From NCBI GenBank assembly GCA_034431315.1, contig DAOUDK010000009.1, positions 1 through 55,772 of the forward strand: DNA of 55,772 bases. Reading direction: 5' to 3'. Below are positions 42,470 through 50,900 of this stretch, in pieces (the stretch's first letter is position 1; each line of letters opens with the position of its first letter). The position numbers and the translations under genes are program-made. This DNA comes from JAUWOY01 sp034431315 (GTDB lineage: Bacteria > Chloroflexota > Anaerolineae > VGOG01). A model generated the notes under the pieces. The model was not told where the DNA came from. It ran no database searches and saw only the letters and a program-made list of their open reading frames with translations.

Positions 42470-45400
42470 CTAGGCCGCCAACAGCTCCTCAAACAACGCC
42501 TCTTCCTTAGCCAACACCTGCTCGTCGCGATAATGCTGAAGCTGAATGGCCTTGGCCGGACACTCCCCAGCGCAGGTGCCACAGCCCTGGCAGGCGGCGG
42601 CCTGGATCTCGGCCACACCCAGGATCGCCCCGGCTCCAACCTTGGTCGGGTTGATGCGCGGCACGTCGTAGGGACAGATGCGCACGCAGGTGAGGCAGCC
42701 GGTGCACTTCTCCTCGTCCACCACGGCCACCACCCCGCCTACCTGGAGCACGTCTTTGGAGAGGATGGTCGCCGCTCGCGCCGCCGCTGCCTGGGCCTGG
42801 GCGATGGCCTCGCCAATGAACTTGGGATAATGGGCCGCGCCACAGAGGAAGATGCCCTCGGCGGGGAAATCCACGGGCCGCAGCTTGACGTGGGCCTCCA
42901 GGAAGAAGCCCTCCAGGGTGCACGAGAACTTGAGCAGCTCAGCCAGGGCTTGGCTGCCCTCGGCTGGCACCACCGCGCTGGATAGGACCAACAGGTCGGG
43001 GTTGAGGACGAGACGCTGGCCCAGGATGGGCTCAAGAACCGAGACCTGCAACTGGCCGTCAACTGATTGCACGTCGGGCTTGTCATAGCGAGGTCTTCCG
43101 CCGTCGTCATAGCGCAGGAAGATGACGCCCTTCTCCCGCGCCTCGGTGTAGAAGACTTCGCTGAAGCCGTAGGTGCGCATGTCTTTGTAGAGGACGTAGA
43201 CGTTGCAGTCGGGGTCAAGTTCTTTGATTCGAATGGCGTTCTTGATAGCCACTCCGCAGCAGACGCGGCTGCAATAGAAGGGCACGTCATCGCCATCGTC
43301 CCAAGGGCCGACGCACTGAATCATCACCACGGTTTCGATTTTCGATTTTCGATTTTCGATTTTCGATTGTGGATCGGAAGTTAGCAGTCTGTCCCTGGCC
43401 AGCAACCTCTCCAGGTCGCCTTGGGTGATGACCCGTGGGTCCTGGCCGAGCAGGTATGCATTGCCGCGCCACTCCTGCCCGCCAGTGGCCACGATGGTCA
43501 CGCCGTGTTCGATGAGACGCTTTGGACGTTGGACGTTGGAGGTTAGAGGTTGGAGGTTGGAACTTTGAGCTTTGAGCTTTGAGCTTTGAACTTTGAGCAC
43601 GGTGGTCTTGAAGTTGCCCACGAAGCCGCTGAATTTGGCCACCTCGTAGCCAGTCAGCACCTCGATGCGAGGGTTGGTCTGGACCTCGCCCACCAATTCT
43701 CTCAAGTAGGCTTGTGGATCACCACCGTCGGCGGTGTAGTAGATCTGGCGCAGGCGCCCGCCTAGCTCCGCTTCCCGCTCCACCAGATAGACCCCAAAGC
43801 CCTGCTCGGCCAGGTTCAGGGCGGCGGTCATTCCCGCCACTCCCCCGCCGATGACCAGCGCCTCGTGGCTCAGGGCCTGGGGCGCGGTGTAGAGGGGCAT
43901 CAGCCAGCGGGAGCGACCCACGGCCATGCGGGTCAGGTCTTTGGCCTTCTGGGTGGCTGCCTCGGGCTGGGAGGAGTGCACCCAGGAGCATTGGTCCCTG
44001 ATGTTGGCCATCTCGAAGAGGTAGGGGTTCAATCCCGCCTCGCGAATGGTGTCGCGGAAGATGGGCTCGTGGGTGCGCGGCGTGCAGGAGGAGACAATGA
44101 CCCGGTTCAGTCGGTGCTCGGCGATGCGCTCCTGGATCAGTTTCAGGGAGTCGGCGGAACAGGTGTAGATGGTGTTCTCGGCGAAGACAACGTGGGGAAG
44201 GGTCCTGGCGTAGTTTACCACGGCCTCCACGTCCACCACCCCGGCGATGTTCGACCCGCAGGAGCAGATGAACACCCCGATGCGCGGCTCGTCGGTGATG
44301 GCCACGGGAATCTCCAGTGGATAGACTTTTTCCTCGACCAGGGTGCCGCGCTCGGTGCCGATCAGCGATAGGGCGGCCGCCGCAGCGCCGCTGGCCTCAG
44401 TGACGCTCTCAGGAATGTCCTTGGGTTCGGCGAAAGCGCCGCAGACGTAGACCCCTGGGCGGCTGGTCTCCACGGGCTTGAAAGGCTCGGTGCGGCAGAA
44501 GCCCCGATGGTCCAACTCGATGCCCACGGTCTTCGCTAAGGCTTTCGCATCGGCCGGAGGCTCCAGTCCCACGCTGAGGACGACCAGGTCAAAGCGTTCG
44601 GTGCCCAGTTGGCCATCCGCCCCCCCTCGATCCCCCCCAACTTTGGAGGGGAAGTTCTGCCTTCCATCCTCCAACTTCCAACTTCCAACTTCTAATTCGG
44701 TCTGGTATTGGAAGAGGATGTCCTTGGTGCGGGGGTCCTCTTTCAGCGACGAGATGCGACAGCGAGTGTACTTGACGCCCAGCTCCTTGCCGCGCTCGAA
44801 ATAGGCATCGAAGCCCTTGCTGAAGGCCCGCATGTCCATCATGAAGATCTGACATTCGACGCCGGGCACGTGCTCCAGGGCCAGCATCGCTTCCTTGGTG
44901 GCATACATGCAGCAGACGGAGCTGCAATAGTCGTGGTCCTGGTCACGGGAGCCGACGCACTGCAGGAAGGCGATTCGTTTGGGTTCCTCGTGATCCGATG
45001 GGCGGGTGACGTGGCCTCCCGTCGGCCCTGAGGCGGAAAGCAGCCGTTCGAACTCCATGCTGGTGAGCACGTTGGGGTAGCGACCGTAGCCCAGCTCCGC
45101 TGAGCGCCCCGCGTCGTACAATTGATAGCCAGGGGCCAGCACGACGGCCCCGACTTGCAACTCCACCTGATCGGGAGCCTGCTGGTGGTCAATGGCCCCC
45201 ACCTGGCAGGCCGACACGCACTGGTAGCACTCGGAGCAGATGCCGCAGTGCAAACAGCGCAGGGCTTCGGCGCGGGCCTGCTCCTCGGTGAGGCCCAGTT
45301 CCACCTCGCGGAAGTCACGGACTCGCTCGTCCGCTGAGACGGTGGGAATCTTCGCCCGTGGCCGCAGGTCCACCTCGCCGCGTGCGATCTTGGCGGCGAT

Positions 45401-47185
45401 TTCCTCGTCGCTCAGCTCGGCCACGGGCAGGGGCGTGAGCTCGCGGGGGGTGAGGAGAGGTGTCCCCCTGAGATAGCGGTCAATGGAGAGGGCTCCCCGG
45501 CGGCCAGCGGCGATGGCCTCGATGAGGGCTCCAGGTCCCGCCGCCGCGTCACCGCCGGCGAAGACGCCCGGTCGGTTGGTGGCCAGGGTCTGAGGATCCA
45601 CGGCAAAAGTGCCGCGCCGGGTGATCTCCAGGCCGTGCTCGGGATCCAAGAAGCTGATCTCCGGGGCCTGGGCCACGGCGGCCACCATGGTATCACAGGA
45701 GATGACGAATTCCGAGCCTTCGATGGGAATGGGGCGGCGGCGACCGCTGGCGTCAGGCTCGCCCAGCCGCATCCTGATGCAGCGCACGCCACTGACGTGG
45801 CTATTATTAGACAGCACCTCGACCGGCTGGGTCAGCAGTTGCAACTGCACCCCCTCCGTCTCGGCGTCGTCCACCTCCCAGGAGTTGGCCGGCATCTCCT
45901 CTCGGCCACGGCGATAGGCGATAATCACTTCTTTACTGCCCATCCGCAGAGCAGTGCGAGCGGTGTCTACGGCCGTGTTGCCCCCGCCAACGATGACCAC
46001 TCGCTCCCCCAGTCGCACGTCTTCCCCCAGGCTCACGGCCCGCAGGAAGGGCACGCCGTGAAACACCCCCTCGACATCCTCGCCGGGGATTCCCAACTTC
46101 TGCGGCTCGTGAGCCCCGATGGCAAGAAAGACGGCTGAGTATCCCGCTTCGAAGAGCTTGTTGAGGTCTCGAATGGGGTGGCTGAGCTTCAGCTCTACTC
46201 CCAGCTTAAGAATATCGTCAATCTCGCGGTTCAGCACGTCGCGGGGCAGGCGATAGGGTGGGATACCGACCCGCATCATGCCTCCCGGCACTGGCAGCGC
46301 CTCGAAGATCGTCGCCTGGTAGCCCATGCGGGCCAGGAAGTAGGCGGCGGTCAGGCCCGCCGGACCAGAACCAATCACCGCCACCTGCCGCTTCTCCTCA
46401 GGCGGCAGCTCCTTTGGGGCCAGGGGGAAGGGTGTCAGCTCTCGCCCCTCAGCCTCGTCACGCCCTTCGGCATCCCATCGGGCGTAGACTGTGTCGGCTA
46501 CGAAACGCTTAAGAGCGCAAATCGCCACCGGGTCGTCAATTGTATTCCGGTTGCACTCGCTCTCGCAAGGGTGATGGCACACTCGACCCACCGTGGCCGG
46601 GAAGGGGTTGTACTGCTTGATGACCTCTAGCGCGTCTTCGTAGCGACCAGCGGCGATGAGAGCGATGTAGCCCTGCGCGCTGGTATCGGCGGGGCAAGTA
46701 TTCTTGCAGGGGCTGGTGCCTTTCTTGGTGATTAGGTAGGCGTTGGGGACAGCCTGGGGGTAGAGGCGATATATGGCCGTCCGCTCCGAGAGGCCCTCTT
46801 CATACTCGTTGGGCAAATGGATGGGGCAGACCTCGACACAGTCGTTGCAACTGGTACACTTCTCGAGGTCAACGTAGCGGGGGTTGCGGCGCACCGTAGC
46901 AGCGAAGTTGCCGGCCTCTCCCTCTAAGCCGATCAGTTCGGCGTTGGTGATGATCTCGATGTTGAGGTGGCGGCCTGCCTCCACCAGCTTGGGCGAGAGG
47001 ATGCACATGGCGCAGTCGTTGGTGGGGAAAGTCTTGTCGAGTTGGGCCATCTTGCCGCCGATAGCTGGTGACTTCTCGACGAGGTAGACCTTGATGCCCG
47101 AGTTGGCCAGATCCAGGGCCGCCTGCACACCGGCGATGCCGCCGCCCAGCACCAGTGCCGCGCCGATTTTTCGATCGTTGCCCAA
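42470..47185 (-). CDS. HdrA-GltD-HdrA flavoprotein fusion
   Basis: Giant flavin/iron-sulfur protein (1571 residues). Order: HdrA N-terminal FAD part (GGGIAGVQAALDLA) with ferredoxin motif KCTSCNDCVEVCP (~107-120); a GltD/NfnB-like FAD-NAD(P) unit (~158-572; CKNTCPADTSAQGY, VIGSGPAGLTAAY, VIVGGGNTAVD); a second 4Fe-4S site CGICSECYQCVSAC (~642); HdrA core with YCSSVCCMYATKEA (~750); a second HdrA copy (~970 on; FICSCGSNIAG, YCSRVCCGVAIKNA); and C-terminal ferredoxin sites (CTGCLTCVRICP, CQGCGTCAGECP). Likely the electron-bifurcating hub for MetFV and MvhD. I choose TTG 47183-47185 with AGGAG eight bases upstream; TTG 47239 overlaps the promoter -10. Three heptamer arrays and one palindrome lie inside. 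Confidence 0.9.
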   Translation of the reverse strand: MGNDRKIGAALVLGGGIAGVQAALDLANSGIKVYLVEKSPAIGGKMAQLDKTFPTNDCAMCILSPKLVEAGRHLNIEIITNAELIGLEGEAGNFAATVRRNPRYVDLEKCTSCNDCVEVCPIHLPNEYEEGLSERTAIYRLYPQAVPNAYLITKKGTSPCKNTCPADTSAQGYIALIAAGRYEDALEVIKQYNPFPATVGRVCHHPCESECNRNTIDDPVAICALKRFVADTVYARWDAEGRDEAEGRELTPFPLAPKELPPEEKRQVAVIGSGPAGLTAAYFLARMGYQATIFEALPVPGGMMRVGIPPYRLPRDVLNREIDDILKLGVELKLSHPIRDLNKLFEAGYSAVFLAIGAHEPQKLGIPGEDVEGVFHGVPFLRAVSLGEDVRLGERVVIVGGGNTAVDTARTALRMGSKEVIIAYRRGREEMPANSWEVDDAETEGVQLQLLTQPVEVLSNNSHVSGVRCIRMRLGEPDASGRRRPIPIEGSEFVISCDTMVAAVAQAPEISFLDPEHGLEITRRGTFAVDPQTLATNRPGVFAGGDAAAGPGALIEAIAAGRRGALSIDRYLRGTPLLTPRELTPLPVAELSDEEIAAKIARGEVDLRPRAKIPTVSADERVRDFREVELGLTEEQARAEALRCLHCGICSECYQCVSACQVGAIDHQQAPDQVELQVGAVVLAPGYQLYDAGRSAELGYGRYPNVLTSMEFERLLSASGPTGGHVTRPSDHEEPKRIAFLQCVGSRDQDHDYCSSVCCMYATKEAMLALEHVPGVECQIFMMDMRAFSKGFDAYFERGKELGVKYTRCRISSLKEDPRTKDILFQYQTELEVGSWKLEDGRQNFPSKVGGDRGGADGQLGTERFDLVVLSVGLEPPADAKALAKTVGIELDHRGFCRTEPFKPVETSRPGVYVCGAFAEPKDIPESVTEASGAAAAALSLIGTERGTLVEEKVYPLEIPVAITDEPRIGVFICSCGSNIAGVVDVEAVVNYARTLPHVVFAENTIYTCSADSLKLIQERIAEHRLNRVIVSSCTPRTHEPIFRDTIREAGLNPYLFEMANIRDQCSWVHSSQPEAATQKAKDLTRMAVGRSRWLMPLYTAPQALSHEALVIGGGVAGMTAALNLAEQGFGVYLVEREAELGGRLRQIYYTADGGDPQAYLRELVGEVQTNPRIEVLTGYEVAKFSGFVGNFKTTVLKVQSSKLKAQSSNLQPLTSNVQRPKRLIEHGVTIVATGGQEWRGNAYLLGQDPRVITQGDLERLLARDRLLTSDPQSKIENRKSKIETVVMIQCVGPWDDGDDVPFYCSRVCCGVAIKNAIRIKELDPDCNVYVLYKDMRTYGFSEVFYTEAREKGVIFLRYDDGGRPRYDKPDVQSVDGQLQVSVLEPILGQRLVLNPDLLVLSSAVVPAEGSQALAELLKFSCTLEGFFLEAHVKLRPVDFPAEGIFLCGAAHYPKFIGEAIAQAQAAAARAATILSKDVLQVGGVVAVVDEEKCTGCLTCVRICPYDVPRINPTKVGAGAILGVAEIQAAACQGCGTCAGECPAKAIQLQHYRDEQVLAKEEALFEELLAA
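43332..43373. repeat. heptamer array inside hdrA (1)
   Basis: Six units, GTTTCGA, TTTTCGA (four), TTGTGGA. Encodes SKIENRKSKIET before VVMIQCVG. Confidence 0.9.
43521..43597. repeat. heptamer array inside hdrA (2), longest
   Basis: Eleven units: TTTGGAC, GTTGGAC, GTTGGAG, GTTAGAG, GTTGGAG, GTTGGAA, CTTTGAG (three), CTTTGAA, CTTTGAG. It encodes about 26 residues (LKVQSSKLKAQSSNLQPLTS and onward). Confidence 0.92.
44618..44652. repeat. GC-rich palindromic element inside hdrA
   Basis: Core CCCCCCAACTTTGGAGGGG, same family as the purH copies. Encodes FPSKVGGDRGGADG. A heptamer array follows nine bases later. Confidence 0.8.
44661..44695. repeat. heptamer array inside hdrA (3)
   Basis: Five units, CTTCCAT, CCTCCAA, CTTCCAA (two), CTTCTAA. 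Encodes ELEVGSWKLEDG, almost the same peptide as the repeat-made C-terminus of HisF. Confidence 0.85.
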
Positions 47186-47238
47186 AGTAACTGCTCCTGA
47201 TCTTTCTGTCAAATTTGAGGACGAAATTGACCGCGCCA

Positions 47239-47267
47239 ATTATAGCATGGGTGGTGAGATTGCGCAA
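47239..47267 (-). promoter_or_regulatory. sigma70-type promoter for the hdrA cluster
   Basis: Minus strand: TTGCGC, 17-bp spacer, TATAAT. The predicted start near 47231 leaves a leader of about 45 bases to the TTG start and rules out the earlier TTG. Confidence 0.75.
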
Positions 47268-47308
47268 ATGACAGGCGTGGTAGAACACGGTTTGGTTACG
47301 TGATAAAG

Positions 47309-47340
47309 AGCCGCCTGCGTCAACTGCACAGGTGGCTTTC
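47309..47340. repeat. hairpin shared with the RRM gene upstream region
   Basis: GCCGCCTG...CAGGTGGC stem and a loop with CGTCAACTGCA. It is a near copy of 26904-26937. It lies between hdrA and cspA and may end transcripts. Confidence 0.6.
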
Positions 47341-47344
47341 TCTA

Positions 47345-47384
47345 AAAACGCAAGCCCCGGCGAGGATCGTAATCGCCGGGGCTT
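47345..47384 (-). terminator. rho-independent terminator of cspA
   Basis: Minus strand AAGCCCCGGCGA / TCGCCGGGGCTT (12 bp, perfect) followed by GCGTTTTTAG. It lies about 25 bases past the cspA stop. Confidence 0.9.
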
Positions 47385-47409
47385 GGGTGTTATAGCGGTT
47401 CTATTAGGT

Positions 47410-47619
47410 TTAGATTCTCACTACGTTGGTAGCCTGAGGGCCCTTTGGGCCGCTCTCGATATTGAACTCCACCTGATCGCCTTCTTCCAGGTTGCGAAAA
47501 CCCTCGCCCTGGATAGACGAAAAGTGGACGAACACATCGTCGCCGCCTTCGCGCTCAATGAAACCGTAGCCCTTTTGGCCGCTAAACCACTTCACCGTGC
47601 CGGTCACTCTTTCACTCAC
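47410..47619 (-). CDS. cspA: cold-shock RNA chaperone
   Basis: A 69-residue single cold-shock domain that binds single-stranded RNA and DNA. RNP1 is KGYGFIE, RNP2 VFVHFSS, and the N-terminal GTVKWFSGQKGYG is diagnostic. The start is GTG 47617-47619 with AAGGAGGG upstream; the nearer ATG at 47627-47629 opens a frame that stops after five codons. The leader is about 175 bases long, with a terminator-like hairpin (47731-47757), as is common for cold-regulated csp genes. Confidence 0.95.
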   Translation of the reverse strand: MSERVTGTVKWFSGQKGYGFIEREGGDDVFVHFSSIQGEGFRNLEEGDQVEFNIESGPKGPQATNVVRI

Positions 47620-47716
47620 AGTCTGTCATCCCTCCTTCCCTTGTGATATGCTGTAGGCCGGAGTGAGTTTGTTCTTTGGTTCTGTTTGGCAGCCTGTGGT
47701 GATTACTGCTGTACAA

Positions 47717-47757
47717 AACAACAAACCGCCCAACGCTGTAAGAAGCTCGGGCGGTTC
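47717..47757 (-). promoter_or_regulatory. hairpin in the cspA leader
   Basis: Minus strand AACCGCCC...GGGCGGTT stem followed by the T-rich TGTTGTTTTGT. It lies about 40 bases after the predicted transcript start, so it could act as an attenuator or thermosensitive element. Confidence 0.55.
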
Positions 47758-47802
47758 ATCATTTGAACTCCAAACAAAAGCTTACTGCGTCCTACGATCA
47801 AT

Positions 47803-47831
47803 ATCATATCACATTTTCCCACTTCTGTCAA
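47803..47831 (-). promoter_or_regulatory. consensus sigma70 promoter for cspA
   Basis: Minus strand TTGACA, 17-bp spacer, TATGAT. Confidence 0.85.
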
Positions 47832-47851
47832 ATCGACTGTCGGTTCATTGT

Positions 47852-47880
47852 TTGACAAAAATCGACGAAGTTAGTATAAT
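47852..47880 (+). promoter_or_regulatory. consensus sigma70 promoter for rpoB
   Basis: TTGACA, 17-bp spacer, TATAAT: a full consensus match. It is divergent from the cspA promoter, with only 20 bp between the two -35 boxes. Confidence 0.92.
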
Positions 47881-47902
47881 ACTAAATTGTGTCTATGCCT
47901 TT

Positions 47903-47954
47903 AACCCAATTTGCGACGGTGCAAATGGCTCAGCGGATTGGGTTTTGTCTTTTC
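47903..47954 (+). promoter_or_regulatory. terminator-like hairpin in the rpoB leader
   Basis: AACCCAAT...ATTGGGTT stem with an inner TTGC/GCAA hairpin, followed by TTGTCTTTTC. It lies about 15 bases after the predicted start and suggests attenuation of rpoB. Confidence 0.6.
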
Positions 47955-47981
47955 TCTGAAGGGGGAAACCAGAGGTAACCT

Positions 47982-50900
47982 ATGGCCAATAATCGTGTTT
48001 GCAAATCGTACGCCAGAATCTCAGACGTGCACCACCTGCCCGACCTGATTGAGGTGCAGTTGAACTCCTTTAAGTGGTTTCAAGAAGTGGTTCTGCAGGA
48101 GCTGTTCGATGAGATATCGCCCATCGTCAGCTACAGCGGGAACCTGGAACTTCACTTTCCTGGCTTTGATCAGCGCATAAACGAGGAATTTGGCCTGGAC
48201 TACCGCTTTGAGGAGCCCAAATACACCGAGAGGGAGTGTCTGGACAGGGACATAACTTACGCTGCCCCTTTGTACGTGAAGATCATGCTCTACAACAGGG
48301 AGCTCGACCAACCCATGGTGCAGGAGATCTTCATGGGTGATTTTCCCGTCATGACCGAAAGTGGCACTTTCATCATCAACGGCACCGAGCGGGTAGTGGT
48401 CAGCCAGTTGATTCGCTCTCCCGGCGCCTACTTCGATGTCGAGGAGGATCGGGCTACGGGACGCTTGCTCAGCGAGGCCAAACTCATCCCCGACCGGGGA
48501 GCCTGGATGGAGTTCGAGACCCGCAAGAGCGATTATATCATCGTCAAGTTCAACCGCAAGCGCACCTTGCCTGTGACCATCCTCCTGCGGGCCCTGGCAG
48601 CAGTGGACGATGGCACTGGCAGCGAGATTCTCACGGAGGGCAGCGACGAGGAGCTGTTGGAACTCTTCGAGGCCGTTGATAACATGCCCGATCACCAGTA
48701 CATTGCTACTACCATCCAACAGGAGCCGGAGTGGAAGCCAAAGGGCGGGCGCACCGTGGCCGAGGAAGCCTTGCTCGAGTTCTTCAGAAAGATGCGCCCT
48801 GGTGACCCGTTAAATCTTGACAATGCCAGGGACTATCTGAGCTCTCAACTCTTTGATCAGCACCGTTATAATTTGGAGAAGGTGGGGCGCTATAAACTTA
48901 ATCAGCGACTTGGCCTGAATATACCGCTTGAGCGGCGTACCATCACCAAGGAAGACCTGGTCAAGCTGGTGGAGCGCATGATCCGCATCAACAACGGGGT
49001 GGAAGAGCCCGATGACATAGACCACCTGGGCAACCGACGGATTAAGACCGTGGGCGAGCTTATCCAGAACAAGTTGCGTGTCGGGCTCAGGCGCATGGAG
49101 CGGGTGGTGAAGGAACGCATGAGCATCCGCGACCCAGAGCAGGTCACCCCCGTGGCTTTGATCAATATCCGACCTGTGGTGGCTATTATCCGTGAGTTCT
49201 TCGGCGGCAGCCAGTTGTCCCAGTTCATGGAGCAGACTAACCCCCTGGCCGAGCTTACCCATAAGCGGACCCTGTCGGCCCTGGGCCCAGGAGGGCTGAG
49301 GCGCGAGCGGGCGGGCTTCGACGTGCGCGACGTTCACCACAGCCACTACGGCCGCATCTGCCCCATCGAGACCCCCGAAGGTCCCAACATCGGCCTCATC
49401 GGCCGCCTGGCTACCTATGGTAAGGTGAATGCTCTTGGCTTCATTGAAACCCCGTATCGCAAGGTGATCAAGTTGGTGCCCAACGAATACGAGCAATTGG
49501 TGGGTAAGACCTTGCGGGCACAGATTCTTGATCCTGAGAGCGGAGGGGTGGTGGCTGAGGCGGGAACTCTCATTACCCCGGAGCTGGCCGAGCGCATCGC
49601 ATCGCTGCCCCTGGAGGACGATGTCAAGATCAAGCCCATGGTCACCAACGAAGTCGTCTATCTCACGGCCGACGTGGAGGACAAATACACCATAGCCCAG
49701 GCCAACGCTCGTATGGACGACAGGGGGCAGTTCGTCAGCCCTCGCGTCTGGGTGCGGCGCAGCCAGAAGTTCCTCTTCGAAGCGGCAGAGAAGGTTGACT
49801 ACATAGATGTTTCGCCCAAGCAAATTGTGGGTATCTCGGCGGCTCTCATCCCCTTCCTGGAGCACAACGATGCCAACCGCGCTCTGATGGGCTCCAATAT
49901 GCAACGCCAGGCAGTGCCCTTGATTGCCCCTGAGGTGCCTCTGGTGGGCACCGGTATGGAGTGGGACGCGGCCATTGATTCGGGTCAGGTGATTACAGCC
50001 AAAGAGGGTGGCGAGGTGGTTAGCGCTACCGGTCGCCAGATCGTGGTGGCTGGTGATGATGGCCTTCACGTCTACCCCTTACGCAGATACGGTCGCTCCA
50101 ACCAGTCAACTTGTGTTGATCAGCGCCCCATCGTTAGCAGGGGGGAACGGGTCGAGAAGGGAGCTGTGCTGGCCGATTCTTCCTCTACCGATGGCGGCGA
50201 GTTGGCCCTGGGGCAGAACGTGCTGGTGGCCTTCATGTCCTGGGAGGGCGGCAACTATGAGGACGCCGTTCTGATCAGCGAGAGCCTGGTGCGGGAAGAC
50301 AAATTCACCTCCATTCACATCGAGAAGCACGAGATCCAATCTCGCGACACCAGACTTGGTTCTGAGGAGATCACCCGCGACATCCCCAATGTGGGAGAAG
50401 AGGCCCTGAAGGACCTCGATGAGGAGGGCATCGTGCACATCGGGGCAGAGGTGGGGCCCAACGACATCCTGGTGGGCAAGATCACCCCCAAGGGCGAGAA
50501 GGAACTGACTCCTGAGGAGAAACTCCTGAGAGCTATCTTTGGTGAGAAAGCCAGGGATGTCAAGGATTCGAGCTTGCGCCTGGCCCACGGTGAGCGAGGC
50601 AAAGTGGTGGATGTGAAGGTCTTTACTCGCGATGAGCACCGGGACCTCCCGGCTGGCGTTGACAAAATGGTGCGGGTCAGCGTGGCTCAGCGGCGCAAGG
50701 TCACCGAAGGCGACAAGATGGCCGGACGCCACGGCAATAAGGGTGTTATCTCCAGGACGCTTTCCATTGAGGACATGCCTTTCCTCGCCGATGGCACTCC
50801 GGTGGAGTTCATTCTCAATCCCCTGGGCGTGCCGGGTCGCATGAACATCGGCCAGATCCTGGAGACCCACCTGGGCTGGGCCGTCAGCCGGTTGGGATTT

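Noticed and set aside
43332..43597. CRISPR array
   Set aside because: Units are 7 bp, contiguous, without spacers, and translated within hdrA.
47186..47239. hdrA start at TTG 47239
   Set aside because: It overlaps the -10 box of a good promoter; TTG 47185 has an AGGAG site at proper spacing.
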